Shown here: positions 17,120 to 26,086 of the stretch, in pieces
Layout: every line of letters begins with the position of its first letter
Numbering within the stretch: the stretch's first letter is position 1
NCBI GenBank assembly: GCA_943371425.1
Contig: CALRUR010000001.1
Location: forward strand, 248,001-312,000
DNA length: 64,000 bases
Direction: 5' to 3'
DNA from: CAJBVG01 sp943371425
GTDB lineage: Bacteria; Bacteroidota; Bacteroidia; Sphingobacteriales; Sphingobacteriaceae
Notes under the pieces: generated by a model
The model's input: only the letters and a program-made list of their open reading frames with translations
Database searches by the model: none
What the model was told of the DNA's origin: nothing
Made by a program: the position numbers and the translations under genes

Positions 17120-18481
17120 CTATTTTTCGATTACTAATTTGTAATAATAAAAAGGTGGATTATTGGCAATTGTTAGCCCTGCAACTTTAAATTTTGAATG
17201 ATTAGTAAAATCTACAACCACAGAATCTTGCATTCTGATATTAATACTAGAACTAAACACTTGTTGATATACATAGTAATTATTCGTTTTATTAAACTCA
17301 TTATTGTTGTAATAATGGAAAACCCAGAACGAAGAATTCTTAGCATAATTTACAATATTGTAATTTTCTAAGGAATTATTTACGGTGTTTACTACTGCTT
17401 GTTCATCATAATAATATAAAAACAAGGCCGATTTACGTATAAAGCCTATAGATGCTAGACCAAACACGAGCATCAACACTATATAGAATTTAGATTTTAA
17501 TAATAAATTAAGGACTATAAAAGCAGAAATTAAATAAATACAGTAAACATAATAGTTGGTAGCAAAGTTTCTAAATCCGAAATAATAAATTAAACTTAAT
17601 AATAATACAAAAACAATTGATGTAAATAATGATTTATAAATTTTACTTATGATGAAAATAATACTTAATAAAAACAATATAAAATAGAATGTGTAGGAAG
17701 GATAAAGTAAATGGTAGCTTACAAACTCTTTAAAAGAATAAACATCATCACGAGAAAAAACTATTTTTTGTGCTTCGGAAAGCATTGTTTTTATTAGATC
17801 TGCAAAAGAATAAGGATAAAAAAATAGAAATATAATAAAAACAATTAAACAAGTACTGAACAGCTTAAGGTAGTTAGCCATTTTCATTTGAGTATAGAAA
17901 TATAACATCCCCAATATTAAGAATACATATACTCCTGTAACAACTGATGTAATTCCTATTAATGTTAATAATACTCCATAATAATAATCGTTGTACTTAA
18001 AATTATTTACATAAACATATAAGCCTATACTTATTAATAAATTTATAAGTATTTCCGGTCGACCAGAGGAGGTGTCTAATCCTGTTGCAATGCCAATACT
18101 TATGATAAAAAATAAAAAATACTTGAAAATTGATGGTTCTACTTTTGAAAATAACTTAGCAAGCACAAGCATCATAAAAAGCAATGATAAAATGCTAGTA
18201 ATACTTAAGCTTATGAAAAGTTCATTAGGACTGTTTGTAAACAAAAACAAGCTCTGAAAATAGGGAAATAAAGGAGGGTAGAATAACATTTGCTCGCTCC
18301 CGGTTGGTTTGTAGAGTTCATTTATTAAGCCCTCTCCTCTATCTAAATGTATGGCAGTAGGCAAAAAACTATAACTATCGCCACCGAATAATGGATATCC
18401 GTTATAAGCAAATAAAATAAACAAACTTGCTAGGAAACTAAAAAAAAGCAAGTAAATATATTTTTCTTTACTTATCTGCAT
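17120..18481 (-). CDS. Multi-pass membrane protein of the polysaccharide operon (GT-C-like)
   Basis: A 453-residue integral membrane protein with about ten to eleven hydrophobic helices from residue 9 onward and a soluble C-terminal tail of about 90 residues. The first extracytoplasmic loop has GGDSYSFLPTAIHLDRGEG and LFYPPLFPYFQSL; the early acidic residue after helix 1 and the proline-rich loop are reminiscent of GT-C glycosyltransferases, which use lipid-linked sugars. I cannot assign a family firmly. The start at 18481 (MQISKEKY) overlaps the NodU-type stop by ten bases; a longer frame exists but would overlap by 61 bases. Confidence 0.75.
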   Translation of the reverse strand: MQISKEKYIYLLFFSFLASLFILFAYNGYPLFGGDSYSFLPTAIHLDRGEGLINELYKPTGSEQMLFYPPLFPYFQSLFLFTNSPNELFISLSITSILSLLFMMLVLAKLFSKVEPSIFKYFLFFIISIGIATGLDTSSGRPEILINLLISIGLYVYVNNFKYNDYYYGVLLTLIGITSVVTGVYVFLILGMLYFYTQMKMANYLKLFSTCLIVFIIFLFFYPYSFADLIKTMLSEAQKIVFSRDDVYSFKEFVSYHLLYPSYTFYFILFLLSIIFIISKIYKSLFTSIVFVLLLSLIYYFGFRNFATNYYVYCIYLISAFIVLNLLLKSKFYIVLMLVFGLASIGFIRKSALFLYYYDEQAVVNTVNNSLENYNIVNYAKNSSFWVFHYYNNNEFNKTNNYYVYQQVFSSSINIRMQDSVVVDFTNHSKFKVAGLTIANNPPFYYYKLVIEK

Positions 18482-20199
18482 ATGTAAAAATTGCCCATTA
18501 CTAATACATCCATTTTTGTTCTTAAATAACAATCAAGTGCTTCTTGTGGTGTATTTACAATTGGTTCATTTTCATTAAAAGATGTATTCAATAAAATAGG
18601 CACCCCTGTTTTTTCATAAAATCTTTCGATTAAGCGATGGTACATTGGTTCGTAATTTTTATTTACAGATTGCAATCTACCGGTACCATCAACATGTGTT
18701 ACTGCAGGTATATCCGCTCTTCTTTCGGGTTTAATTACGAATACCTTTTCCATAAAAGGAACTTCATCTGTTCTTTCAAAATAATCAGCAACTTTTTCTT
18801 CTAATATAGATGGAGCAAAGGGGCGGAAAGATTCTCTTCGTTTTATTTTTAGATTCAAAATTTCTTTTGCATCATTCCTACGTGGATCGGCAATTATAGA
18901 TCGATGACCTAAGGCACGTGGACCAAACTCTGCCCTACCTTGGTACCAACCAATTACACATGCATCTATAATTTTATCAGTAACTTTATCTATTAACTCT
19001 TCTCTATCTTCAAAATATTTATACGCTACATTATTCTTTTTGAGTGTTGTCTCAATTTCTTCATTGGTAGCATGGTAACCGTAATAACCTGTTTTGCTAA
19101 CTAGGCTGCGTTTGTTTTTTAGTGTTTGATGATGGTAATATAATGCAGAACCTATACTTGTACCTGCATCATGCGCTGCGGGTGGTATGTATAAGTTTTT
19201 GAAACCTGTATTAGCAATTATTTTTCCGTTAGCTACAGAGTTCTGACCTACACCTCCGGCTAAGCATAAATTTTCTGAACCTGTTTTTTTTCGTAAACTT
19301 TCTGCCATATGAAAAATTACTTCTTCTGTTACGGCTTGCACACTCGCTGCCAAATCTTTGTGATACTGACTTAGTTCTTCCTCTTTAGTTCTATTAGGTC
19401 CAAATGTTTTAATAAACATATCAGAAAACATGGCATCAACATGAGGTAAACCGTCTGTCCATGTCATGTTCACTCCATTTTTGGTATGGTTAAAATAATC
19501 CATGTTCAATTTAAACAAACCATCAGAAGTAAGAGAAACTACTTTACGAACTTGCTCTTTGTAATTAGCTGTACCGTATGGTGCCAATCCCATTACTTTA
19601 TATTCATCACCATAATGTGGGAAACCTAGATACTGTGTAAAAGCAGTATAAAACACACCCAAAGAATGAGGATAATTTACTTGATCTAAAACTTGGAATT
19701 GATTGCCTTTACCATAAGCCGACATTACCGATGAAAAATCACCAAAACCATCAATAGATAAAATAGCTGATTCTGAAAATGGAGAAACGAAATAAGCACT
19801 TGCCAAATGTGAACGATGATGTTCCACATTTACAATTTTACCTTTAAAGTTTTTAAAATCGGTGTTGAAATGTAAGGCAAATTCCTCTTGAAGGTTCATT
19901 GCTTTTTGCAAATTATTTACACGATCTTTTATATTTGATAAACTCAATCTGTTTTTTAATGCATGTAATACCTTTAATCCAAAATTTGCATACGGATCTC
20001 TCGATATAGTTATAGCATCTATATCAGATAGCTTTAAGCCTGCATCCTCTAAACAAAATTTAATTGCTTCTGAGGGGAATCCCGCCCAATGTTTTAGTCG
20101 ACGAATTCTTTCTTCTTCGGTAGCAGAAATTATTTGCCCATCTACTAATAAACATGCAGATGCATCTCCATGGTAAGCATTAAGTCCGAGTATTTTCAT
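18472..20199 (-). CDS. NodU/CmcH-family carbamoyltransferase
   Basis: A 575-residue cytoplasmic enzyme expected to put a carbamoyl group, made from carbamoyl phosphate and ATP, on a hydroxyl of a sugar in the repeat unit. The N-terminal YrdC/Kae1-like domain begins with ILGLNAYHGDASACLL and includes EHHRSHLASAYF (metal-binding histidines) and LAGGVGQNSVANGK. The C-terminal domain (from about 385) contains WYQGRAEFGPRALGHRSIIA and the LLNTSFNENEPIVNTP segment. All core motifs are intact. It overlaps the GT2-exosortase gene by 20 bases, indicating tight translational coupling in the operon. Confidence 0.94.
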   Translation of the reverse strand: MKILGLNAYHGDASACLLVDGQIISATEEERIRRLKHWAGFPSEAIKFCLEDAGLKLSDIDAITISRDPYANFGLKVLHALKNRLSLSNIKDRVNNLQKAMNLQEEFALHFNTDFKNFKGKIVNVEHHRSHLASAYFVSPFSESAILSIDGFGDFSSVMSAYGKGNQFQVLDQVNYPHSLGVFYTAFTQYLGFPHYGDEYKVMGLAPYGTANYKEQVRKVVSLTSDGLFKLNMDYFNHTKNGVNMTWTDGLPHVDAMFSDMFIKTFGPNRTKEEELSQYHKDLAASVQAVTEEVIFHMAESLRKKTGSENLCLAGGVGQNSVANGKIIANTGFKNLYIPPAAHDAGTSIGSALYYHHQTLKNKRSLVSKTGYYGYHATNEEIETTLKKNNVAYKYFEDREELIDKVTDKIIDACVIGWYQGRAEFGPRALGHRSIIADPRRNDAKEILNLKIKRRESFRPFAPSILEEKVADYFERTDEVPFMEKVFVIKPERRADIPAVTHVDGTGRLQSVNKNYEPMYHRLIERFYEKTGVPILLNTSFNENEPIVNTPQEALDCYLRTKMDVLVMGNFYICR

Positions 20200-21559
20200 T
20201 TTTAGAATTTAATTTAATTGAGTAAACCATCATTGCAAATATTAAAATATACGCTACTATATTAAATATTAAATGATGATCGATGTTTATGTTTTTAACT
20301 TCTGTGTATACAACACCAACTGCCGCTATTCTTATTACATTTATTGTATAAATAGCCAGTAAACCAAAAAGCAAATATTTTCTTCTTAAGTTTATTCTAA
20401 ATGGATAAGAAAGTGCTAGTGCAATGTGCATACTCATTAAGCCATAACCAAGACAAGAGTAACCAACCCCAACTCTTACACCATCAATGATTTTTAAATG
20501 ATAGGGTAATCGTATGGTGTCATAGTTAAAAACACTTAATATAATGGAGGAAAAATAAATTATGGATTCTCTTAACCAGCGAATATAATTTAAATGTTGA
20601 TCTATAAAAGAAGAATAGAAACTTCCGCCCTCACCTGTTAATCCTATAAAAAATATATTAAAGTAATAGAGCGTACTAAATAGAATTATAAAACGCGAAA
20701 TAAAAATAAGTTCTTGATAATACTTATATTTTTTAGATTTTAACTTATAAATATTCTCATCTACTTTTCTTCGATACCAATATGCTTGTAAATAATGAAA
20801 TTTAGAACCCGTTTTCCCATCCAGAAAACCGGCTAAGAAAAAGTACCTGTATAAAAAATATAAAACAGGCCTAATGAATAAAGGCATTCTGTTCCACAGA
20901 CTTTTAAAAAAAAGCCTTCGTTGGTCTTGGTTTCCTAATAATTTCCCCTTGTTGCTTAATAACTTTTCAAACTCTTCTTTAGCTTGCAACTCAGCATATT
21001 TAACATGTTTTTGTTTCCAAAATTCTAAGTTTTCCTTTAAATTATTTTCATCAATATCATTTTTCAAGCGAGTGGTAGCTCCATTTACATAAAAATGATG
21101 ATCCATTAACTCAGACTCGTCTAAATAAACCTTATCTCTTTTAAATAATTTCAACAAGTATCTATTTTGATACCCACCAAATCGGATCCATGTATTTAAA
21201 AAATAATTTCTCCTGCGTATGTAATATCCAACGGATGGTAATTCTCCTGGAGTCGTAAACAATTCAACAATTTCATTCTGTAACTCTTCCGTTAAAGTTT
21301 GATCGGCGTCTAAACCTAAAACCCAATCAATGTCTGGAGGAAGTGATTCTAAAGCAAATTTCCATTGCAAAGTATGAGTTGTAAATTTATTTTGAATAAA
21401 ATGCGCATTGTAGGTTAATGCAATTTCTTCAGTTTTATCTGTAGAATAAGAATCGATGATATATATTGGAGCAGCTAAACTTTTTACGCTATCTAAACAT
21501 TTAGTAATGTTTTTTTCTTCGTTAAAAGTTAAAATTACAACTGCTAACTTTAATGTCAT
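20180..21559 (-). CDS. Fusion of family 2 glycosyltransferase and exosortase-like membrane domain
   Basis: A 459-residue protein with two parts. Residues 1-250 are a GT2 enzyme: LAVVILTFNEEKNITKCLDS, then DWVLGLDADQTLTEE with the metal-binding aspartates, similar to the WaaE/KdtX branch. Residues about 280-450 are multi-pass membrane and carry the exosortase/archaeosortase triad in order: Cys369 in GYSCLGYGLM, Arg410 in NVIRIA, and His428/429 in DHHLIFN. Exosortases cut C-terminal sorting tails of exported proteins and join the product to envelope glycans; Bacteroidota variants (XrtX/XrtY types) are known beside glycosyltransferases. No target with a sorting tail is visible in this window. 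It shares one base with the upstream GT4 stop. Confidence 0.85.
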   Translation of the reverse strand: MTLKLAVVILTFNEEKNITKCLDSVKSLAAPIYIIDSYSTDKTEEIALTYNAHFIQNKFTTHTLQWKFALESLPPDIDWVLGLDADQTLTEELQNEIVELFTTPGELPSVGYYIRRRNYFLNTWIRFGGYQNRYLLKLFKRDKVYLDESELMDHHFYVNGATTRLKNDIDENNLKENLEFWKQKHVKYAELQAKEEFEKLLSNKGKLLGNQDQRRLFFKSLWNRMPLFIRPVLYFLYRYFFLAGFLDGKTGSKFHYLQAYWYRRKVDENIYKLKSKKYKYYQELIFISRFIILFSTLYYFNIFFIGLTGEGGSFYSSFIDQHLNYIRWLRESIIYFSSIILSVFNYDTIRLPYHLKIIDGVRVGVGYSCLGYGLMSMHIALALSYPFRINLRRKYLLFGLLAIYTINVIRIAAVGVVYTEVKNINIDHHLIFNIVAYILIFAMMVYSIKLNSKNENTRT

Positions 21560-22671
21560 TATATTTTATAATTAGTTATGTACTCTTTTGTAAGTTTAAT
21601 AGCATCAAACTCTTTTAAAATAATAGCTCTAGCATTGTTCTCTATTTGCTCTCGTAGTTCTGTTTTCAAGTAAGCATTATTAATACAAACAGCTAATTCA
21701 TTTTCGTATCCTTGGTATACCCAGCCCAAATTGTTATTATTCACAAAATTAGAAAGCCCAACATTCGTTGAAAGTATTACTGGTGTTCCTTGTAGTAACG
21801 ACTCGAGTACAGAGTTAGCGAAGTTTTCATCATGAGATGGAAGTACCATTAAATCTGAATGAGCATACATTTCATATTTTTCGATTCCGTGTTTAGCACC
21901 CAACCAATTTACTTTATCAAATAAATTATGTTCATTAATTATATTTTTTAAGCTAGTTAAATATTCAGACTCTCCTTCTCCTACAATATTAAGTTCAAAG
22001 TTAAATTCTAATTTGTTCAATGATTTCAATAAAATGTCTAGTCCTTTTTTCTGATGTATTCTGCCCAAAAATAATATTCTGAACGTAGTGCTTTTAGATT
22101 TTTTAATATACGGCACATCTGTATCAACAAAATTAGGCACTACAAATGTTTTGTAGCTTGCATTTAACTCTAATACTTTCTTTTGTTCATCTATAGAAGT
22201 TAAATGTACTTTAGCACTCTTCAATAAAAAATTACCTAACAAAACATGTATTATTTTTTTGATGGTAGATGCTTGGTAAGTATATGGACTTAACATGCCT
22301 CTTGGGCTTACAATGTAATTCCATGACCTTATTTTGCATATAAGCCCCGAAAAAAGTGCAACTAAATTCCACCAAGACTGTATATGAATAACTTCGTATT
22401 TATTACCATTATTCCACAAATAACTTAACAGATCTAATGATAAATGTGTATGGTCTTTTGTTTGTCGGTTAAAAAACAAAACATTTACACCCTCAATGTT
22501 TTGAATTTCGTTCGTATTTACCTCTAATTCTGATTTGCCATTTGCCCTAGTGCTTAATACCAACACATTATTCTGTTTCGATAAATTTTCAGCTAAATAA
22601 GCCACTGAGAATATCGGTCCACCATAAATAAATGCCGGCTTATAAGAGGGTGTTATAATTAATACCTTCAA
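21559..22671 (-). CDS. Family 4 glycosyltransferase (TTG start)
   Basis: A 370-residue GT-B glycosyltransferase. It begins with KVLIITPSYKPAFIYGGP, the acceptor-side motif; the donor domain shows FRILFLGRIHQKKGLDILL (about 225) and MVLPSHDENFANSVLESL (about 295), the E-x7-E type nucleotide-sugar site. I place the start at the TTG at 22671: its TTG overlaps the upstream TGA stop as TTGA, the usual 4-base coupling seen elsewhere in this operon, and it is the only start that leaves the conserved N-terminus intact. The longer frame to 22749 would overlap the polymerase gene by 82 bases. Confidence 0.88.
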   Translation of the reverse strand: MKVLIITPSYKPAFIYGGPIFSVAYLAENLSKQNNVLVLSTRANGKSELEVNTNEIQNIEGVNVLFFNRQTKDHTHLSLDLLSYLWNNGNKYEVIHIQSWWNLVALFSGLICKIRSWNYIVSPRGMLSPYTYQASTIKKIIHVLLGNFLLKSAKVHLTSIDEQKKVLELNASYKTFVVPNFVDTDVPYIKKSKSTTFRILFLGRIHQKKGLDILLKSLNKLEFNFELNIVGEGESEYLTSLKNIINEHNLFDKVNWLGAKHGIEKYEMYAHSDLMVLPSHDENFANSVLESLLQGTPVILSTNVGLSNFVNNNNLGWVYQGYENELAVCINNAYLKTELREQIENNARAIILKEFDAIKLTKEYITNYKI

Positions 22672-24071
22672 TTTTCTTGAGTATTTGGAATTATATAACT
22701 GAAACGTTTGAGGAAGAACAAAATAATAAACATAGATACTATACCCCAAAAAATAGAATTAAGTAAAAACTCAAAACAACTCCCTTTATTAAATATTTGA
22801 AATACTCCTAAAAATATCCATACAGTTCCAATGTTATATCCACAAAATAAATATTCGACTACTCTACTTATGTAAGAGGTGAGTGCTCCAAATAAAAACA
22901 ATATTAAAAACACATAGAAATGCCCACCGGAGATATAAGCATCCACCACAATTGGGGGCTTAGCAGAAACCAACATTTGGTCACTTACTATTCCAATTTT
23001 ATATACTCTTTGCATTACATGCAATTCTATATCTGGTTTATCTGGCCAAAATAAACGAGGAAGAATAAATCGGAAACCATCAATAATTAATTGGTTACCA
23101 TAATACTCAATTTCTTTAGGCACTTTTCTCATGTAATCATTTAACATGGAAATCTCACTGGAGCGTTTAATTAAAAACTCCCAATTATCTGAGTATACAT
23201 CTATTTCACCAGATTGTATGGCATCTATAGCGCTCGATGCAGCTATTGATGATTCTATACCTTCTGTCCAAACTTGTTCTCTAAATAACGAATTAAAACT
23301 AGGTAGTACAAAAATTATTAACATCATTGCAGGAACACTTGCAATAAATACGGCCCGCTTATATTTAGGATATAGAAATGCAACTAATACAATTAATGTA
23401 AATATAATTGGCTCTTTCCATCCAGAAAAAAGAACTTGAATAAAGTTAAGTGTAAAAACTAACACAGAAACAAAGTAAAACTGCTTACTCTTTTTAGAAC
23501 CTGGAGTAACTAAGGCAATTATAGAAGACACATAAGCGATGTCTGATGATTTTACAGCAAATTGACTTAAGCCTGGTACAAAAATAAATATGAATTTTAA
23601 TATTGAAAATAGTATGGCCATTCTCAAAAAGAAATTTGCATCAAATTTAACTTCATTCAATTTCCAATTATAATTTATTTTATAACGCATAAATGAGAGT
23701 AACCCGAAAACATAGGAAGCATGTGCTAATATATATAATCGCTGACTGGCAGCCGTTTCCTCTAATACGCGCATGTCTATATGATAAACATCAAACTTCT
23801 CAAAATTTCGATATCCTAAAACATCTAAATAAAAAAATATGGAGGTTAAACAAGTATATCCAACAAATAAAATTTGAGTAAGGAATACTGGCCGTATTAG
23901 TTGTTTCGCTAAAGGCAAATCGTTTGGTAATGGCTTTATAGTACCTGTAAATACTAATGCTAAATTAAAAATTGAACCAAACCATGCTATAAGAAACGAC
24001 AATTGCGGATTGCCTGCAAAAAGCAATGAAAAAATCCAAGGAATAAATAATAAAATAAATCTTAAACTCAT
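22668..24071 (-). CDS. Wzy-like oligosaccharide repeat-unit polymerase
   Basis: A 467-residue membrane protein with about twelve hydrophobic helices and one large loop (about 265-365). The loop carries FLIKRSSEISMLNDYMRK and RFILPRLFWPDKPDIELH; a PR-x-W-P-x-KP motif in such a loop is typical of O-antigen polymerase-like proteins, which join lipid-linked repeat units in the periplasm. Sequence in this family is poorly conserved, so the call rests on topology, motif and context. It overlaps the next upstream glycosyltransferase by four bases (ATGA). It is unexpected beside an ABC-type exporter. Confidence 0.75.
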   Translation of the reverse strand: MSLRFILLFIPWIFSLLFAGNPQLSFLIAWFGSIFNLALVFTGTIKPLPNDLPLAKQLIRPVFLTQILFVGYTCLTSIFFYLDVLGYRNFEKFDVYHIDMRVLEETAASQRLYILAHASYVFGLLSFMRYKINYNWKLNEVKFDANFFLRMAILFSILKFIFIFVPGLSQFAVKSSDIAYVSSIIALVTPGSKKSKQFYFVSVLVFTLNFIQVLFSGWKEPIIFTLIVLVAFLYPKYKRAVFIASVPAMMLIIFVLPSFNSLFREQVWTEGIESSIAASSAIDAIQSGEIDVYSDNWEFLIKRSSEISMLNDYMRKVPKEIEYYGNQLIIDGFRFILPRLFWPDKPDIELHVMQRVYKIGIVSDQMLVSAKPPIVVDAYISGGHFYVFLILFLFGALTSYISRVVEYLFCGYNIGTVWIFLGVFQIFNKGSCFEFLLNSIFWGIVSMFIILFFLKRFSYIIPNTQEN

Positions 24072-25195
24072 TTGTTTAGCAGTGCTTTCTCAAAATTAGC
24101 AATTAATGTGCTTAAGGACCAATCTTTAATGCTCTTTATCGAGCTTTTCTTAAAATCTTCTAGCAAATCTCTATCCTCTATTAAACACTTCATTTTATTA
24201 CTCAAGTCTTTAATATCTCCGTTTTTAAAAATATAACCATTATTTCGAACTAAATCGATCGCTGAACCTACTTTATCACTTGCTATAATTGCCAAACCAG
24301 AATTCATCGCTTCATTAATTCCTAATCCCCATGTTTCAGAAATAGAAGGCAAAACAAATACATCAGCCATTTTATAAACACTTGGAATTTTGGCTTGATT
24401 TACAAAATCAATGAAGTGGATATTCTTATCCTCCCTCGCTATACTTTTCAACTTCTCTTCATCCGGGCCATTGCCAACTAGAATTAAGGAGCAGGATAAA
24501 TCTTTGAGTAATAATTTTGCTTGAATTAAGGTCTCCAAATCTTTGCGGTATTCAAATTTACCTACATAAATAAATTTTATATTATTAATAGGAAATGGAA
24601 TCGATTTGTCTATTTCTGTATTATCTAGAAATCGTTTATCATCAATAGCATGCGGAGCAAATAAAATCTGACTATCTTTTAATCCCATACATTTATAATA
24701 CAATTTATTTTGAGTTCCAACTGCAATGGCAAAATCAATGTGTTTATAAATCCATGTTAAATAAATTCTTCTTAGTATATTTTTGATAAAGTTAGTTTCA
24801 GTCAATAAATGAGAATCGCCTCTAAAATAAATTGGAATTTTACCTTTAAATGTTTTTAACACTTTTAAATGACTTTTAAAGCTCCAACCAAAAACAACTA
24901 ACTTATCTGGTTTTAATTCATTAATCCTTTTAATTATATCAGGATTGTTAATCCCATTAAAATGATGTGTGCCAGGGTCAGCAGAAATATTAGTTAAGAA
25001 TTCATATTTATACCCATCTAACAAAGGCATGTCCCACTCTACCACTCTGTTAAATCCGGGATCGAACTTCGCAATAGAATTTTCTCCCCAAGTATATAGC
25101 ACTACAATATCTAAATCCTTATTATTACTTAATCCTTGTAACAATGGTACATAATACTGTATTGGGTGCGATATTATAAATACTACCTTTTGCAA
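24068..25195 (-). CDS. Glycosyltransferase (GT4-like)
   Basis: A 375-residue GT-B fold enzyme. The N-terminus VVFIISHPIQYYVPLLQGLS belongs to a GT4 subgroup frequent in Bacteroidota capsule loci. The C-terminal donor domain has KFIYVGKFEYRKDLETLIQA and FVLPSISETWGLGINEAM, with the two glutamates spaced as in the E-x7-E motif. It should transfer a sugar from a nucleotide donor on the cytoplasmic side. It follows the FkbM gene with no gap and overlaps the polymerase start by four bases. Confidence 0.92.
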   Translation of the reverse strand: MQKVVFIISHPIQYYVPLLQGLSNNKDLDIVVLYTWGENSIAKFDPGFNRVVEWDMPLLDGYKYEFLTNISADPGTHHFNGINNPDIIKRINELKPDKLVVFGWSFKSHLKVLKTFKGKIPIYFRGDSHLLTETNFIKNILRRIYLTWIYKHIDFAIAVGTQNKLYYKCMGLKDSQILFAPHAIDDKRFLDNTEIDKSIPFPINNIKFIYVGKFEYRKDLETLIQAKLLLKDLSCSLILVGNGPDEEKLKSIAREDKNIHFIDFVNQAKIPSVYKMADVFVLPSISETWGLGINEAMNSGLAIIASDKVGSAIDLVRNNGYIFKNGDIKDLSNKMKCLIEDRDLLEDFKKSSIKSIKDWSLSTLIANFEKALLNK

Positions 25196-26083
25196 TTATA
25201 TATCTAAGTTTAATATTTTAAATTTTGGCGAAATAGATAATTTATAATCAACGAAATCTTTGTCACGCACATAAATTAAATTATCGAAATCTGTTAACTT
25301 TGCTGGAATCAATTTTCTTTCAAAAGGATTATATGTATATGACTCAAATCCTAACGACAATAATTTTTGATTTATGTCTTCATCCTTATATCCATAATTT
25401 TCACCAGTGCCATTAAGCTCAATAATAATTGCCTTTAAACTATTATTATTTAAGGTTTCATTGGCACCATTTAACACTTCTAATTCAAAGCCTTCCACAT
25501 CTATTTTTAATAAACTAGGGGAAACGTTACTTAGCACAGAATCTAGTGTCGAAACTTCTACTCTTTTAGAGTTAGTCGAAAGGTTATTTGAATCTAGCAC
25601 GTGATTCATTGAGGAATCTTGTTCATCTGAAAAGAACAATTCCCCAGCTTTTGATGCTAAGCCAAGGTTATAACTATTTACCTTGGTGGTAATGTTATTT
25701 ACGCTAATGTTTTGTTGAAACTGATTATACGTATGTTCTACAGGCTCGAAACTATAAGAAATAGCTCCAATTTCTGCAGAGGCTAAAATAGAATAGCTTC
25801 CAATATTTGCACCGGCATCTATAAACAACTCCCCTTTACGTAAATAATGAAGCAAAAACAACATTTCTTTATACTCATGTAACCCACAATACAAATTTCC
25901 TGTTGCACCTGTCATCCCTTTTACCATTAACAATTTAGAATGTTCGGTAAACTGATGTACATATATTTTTTTTGTAAAAACTGCTCTCATTTGCCACCAA
26001 AAAAATCTAAACACAGATCTAATTTTGGAATGACTAGAAATTGGATGGTTAGTAATGAAATAAATAATTTTCAATAAACCCAT
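25196..26083 (-). CDS. FkbM-family methyltransferase
   Basis: A 295-residue S-adenosylmethionine-dependent methyltransferase. The SAM-binding motif I is FIDAGANIGSYSI (about residues 87-99), followed by SYSFEPVEHTY, and SLLKIDVEGFELEVLNGA (about 193-210) is the FkbM signature. Such enzymes add methyl groups to hydroxyls of sugars during polysaccharide assembly. It lies between glycosyltransferase genes, three bases after one and directly abutting the next, so it probably decorates the repeat unit made here. First of three FkbM genes in the operon. Confidence 0.9.
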   Translation of the reverse strand: MGLLKIIYFITNHPISSHSKIRSVFRFFWWQMRAVFTKKIYVHQFTEHSKLLMVKGMTGATGNLYCGLHEYKEMLFLLHYLRKGELFIDAGANIGSYSILASAEIGAISYSFEPVEHTYNQFQQNISVNNITTKVNSYNLGLASKAGELFFSDEQDSSMNHVLDSNNLSTNSKRVEVSTLDSVLSNVSPSLLKIDVEGFELEVLNGANETLNNNSLKAIIIELNGTGENYGYKDEDINQKLLSLGFESYTYNPFERKLIPAKLTDFDNLIYVRDKDFVDYKLSISPKFKILNLDI

Positions 26084-26086
26084 ATC

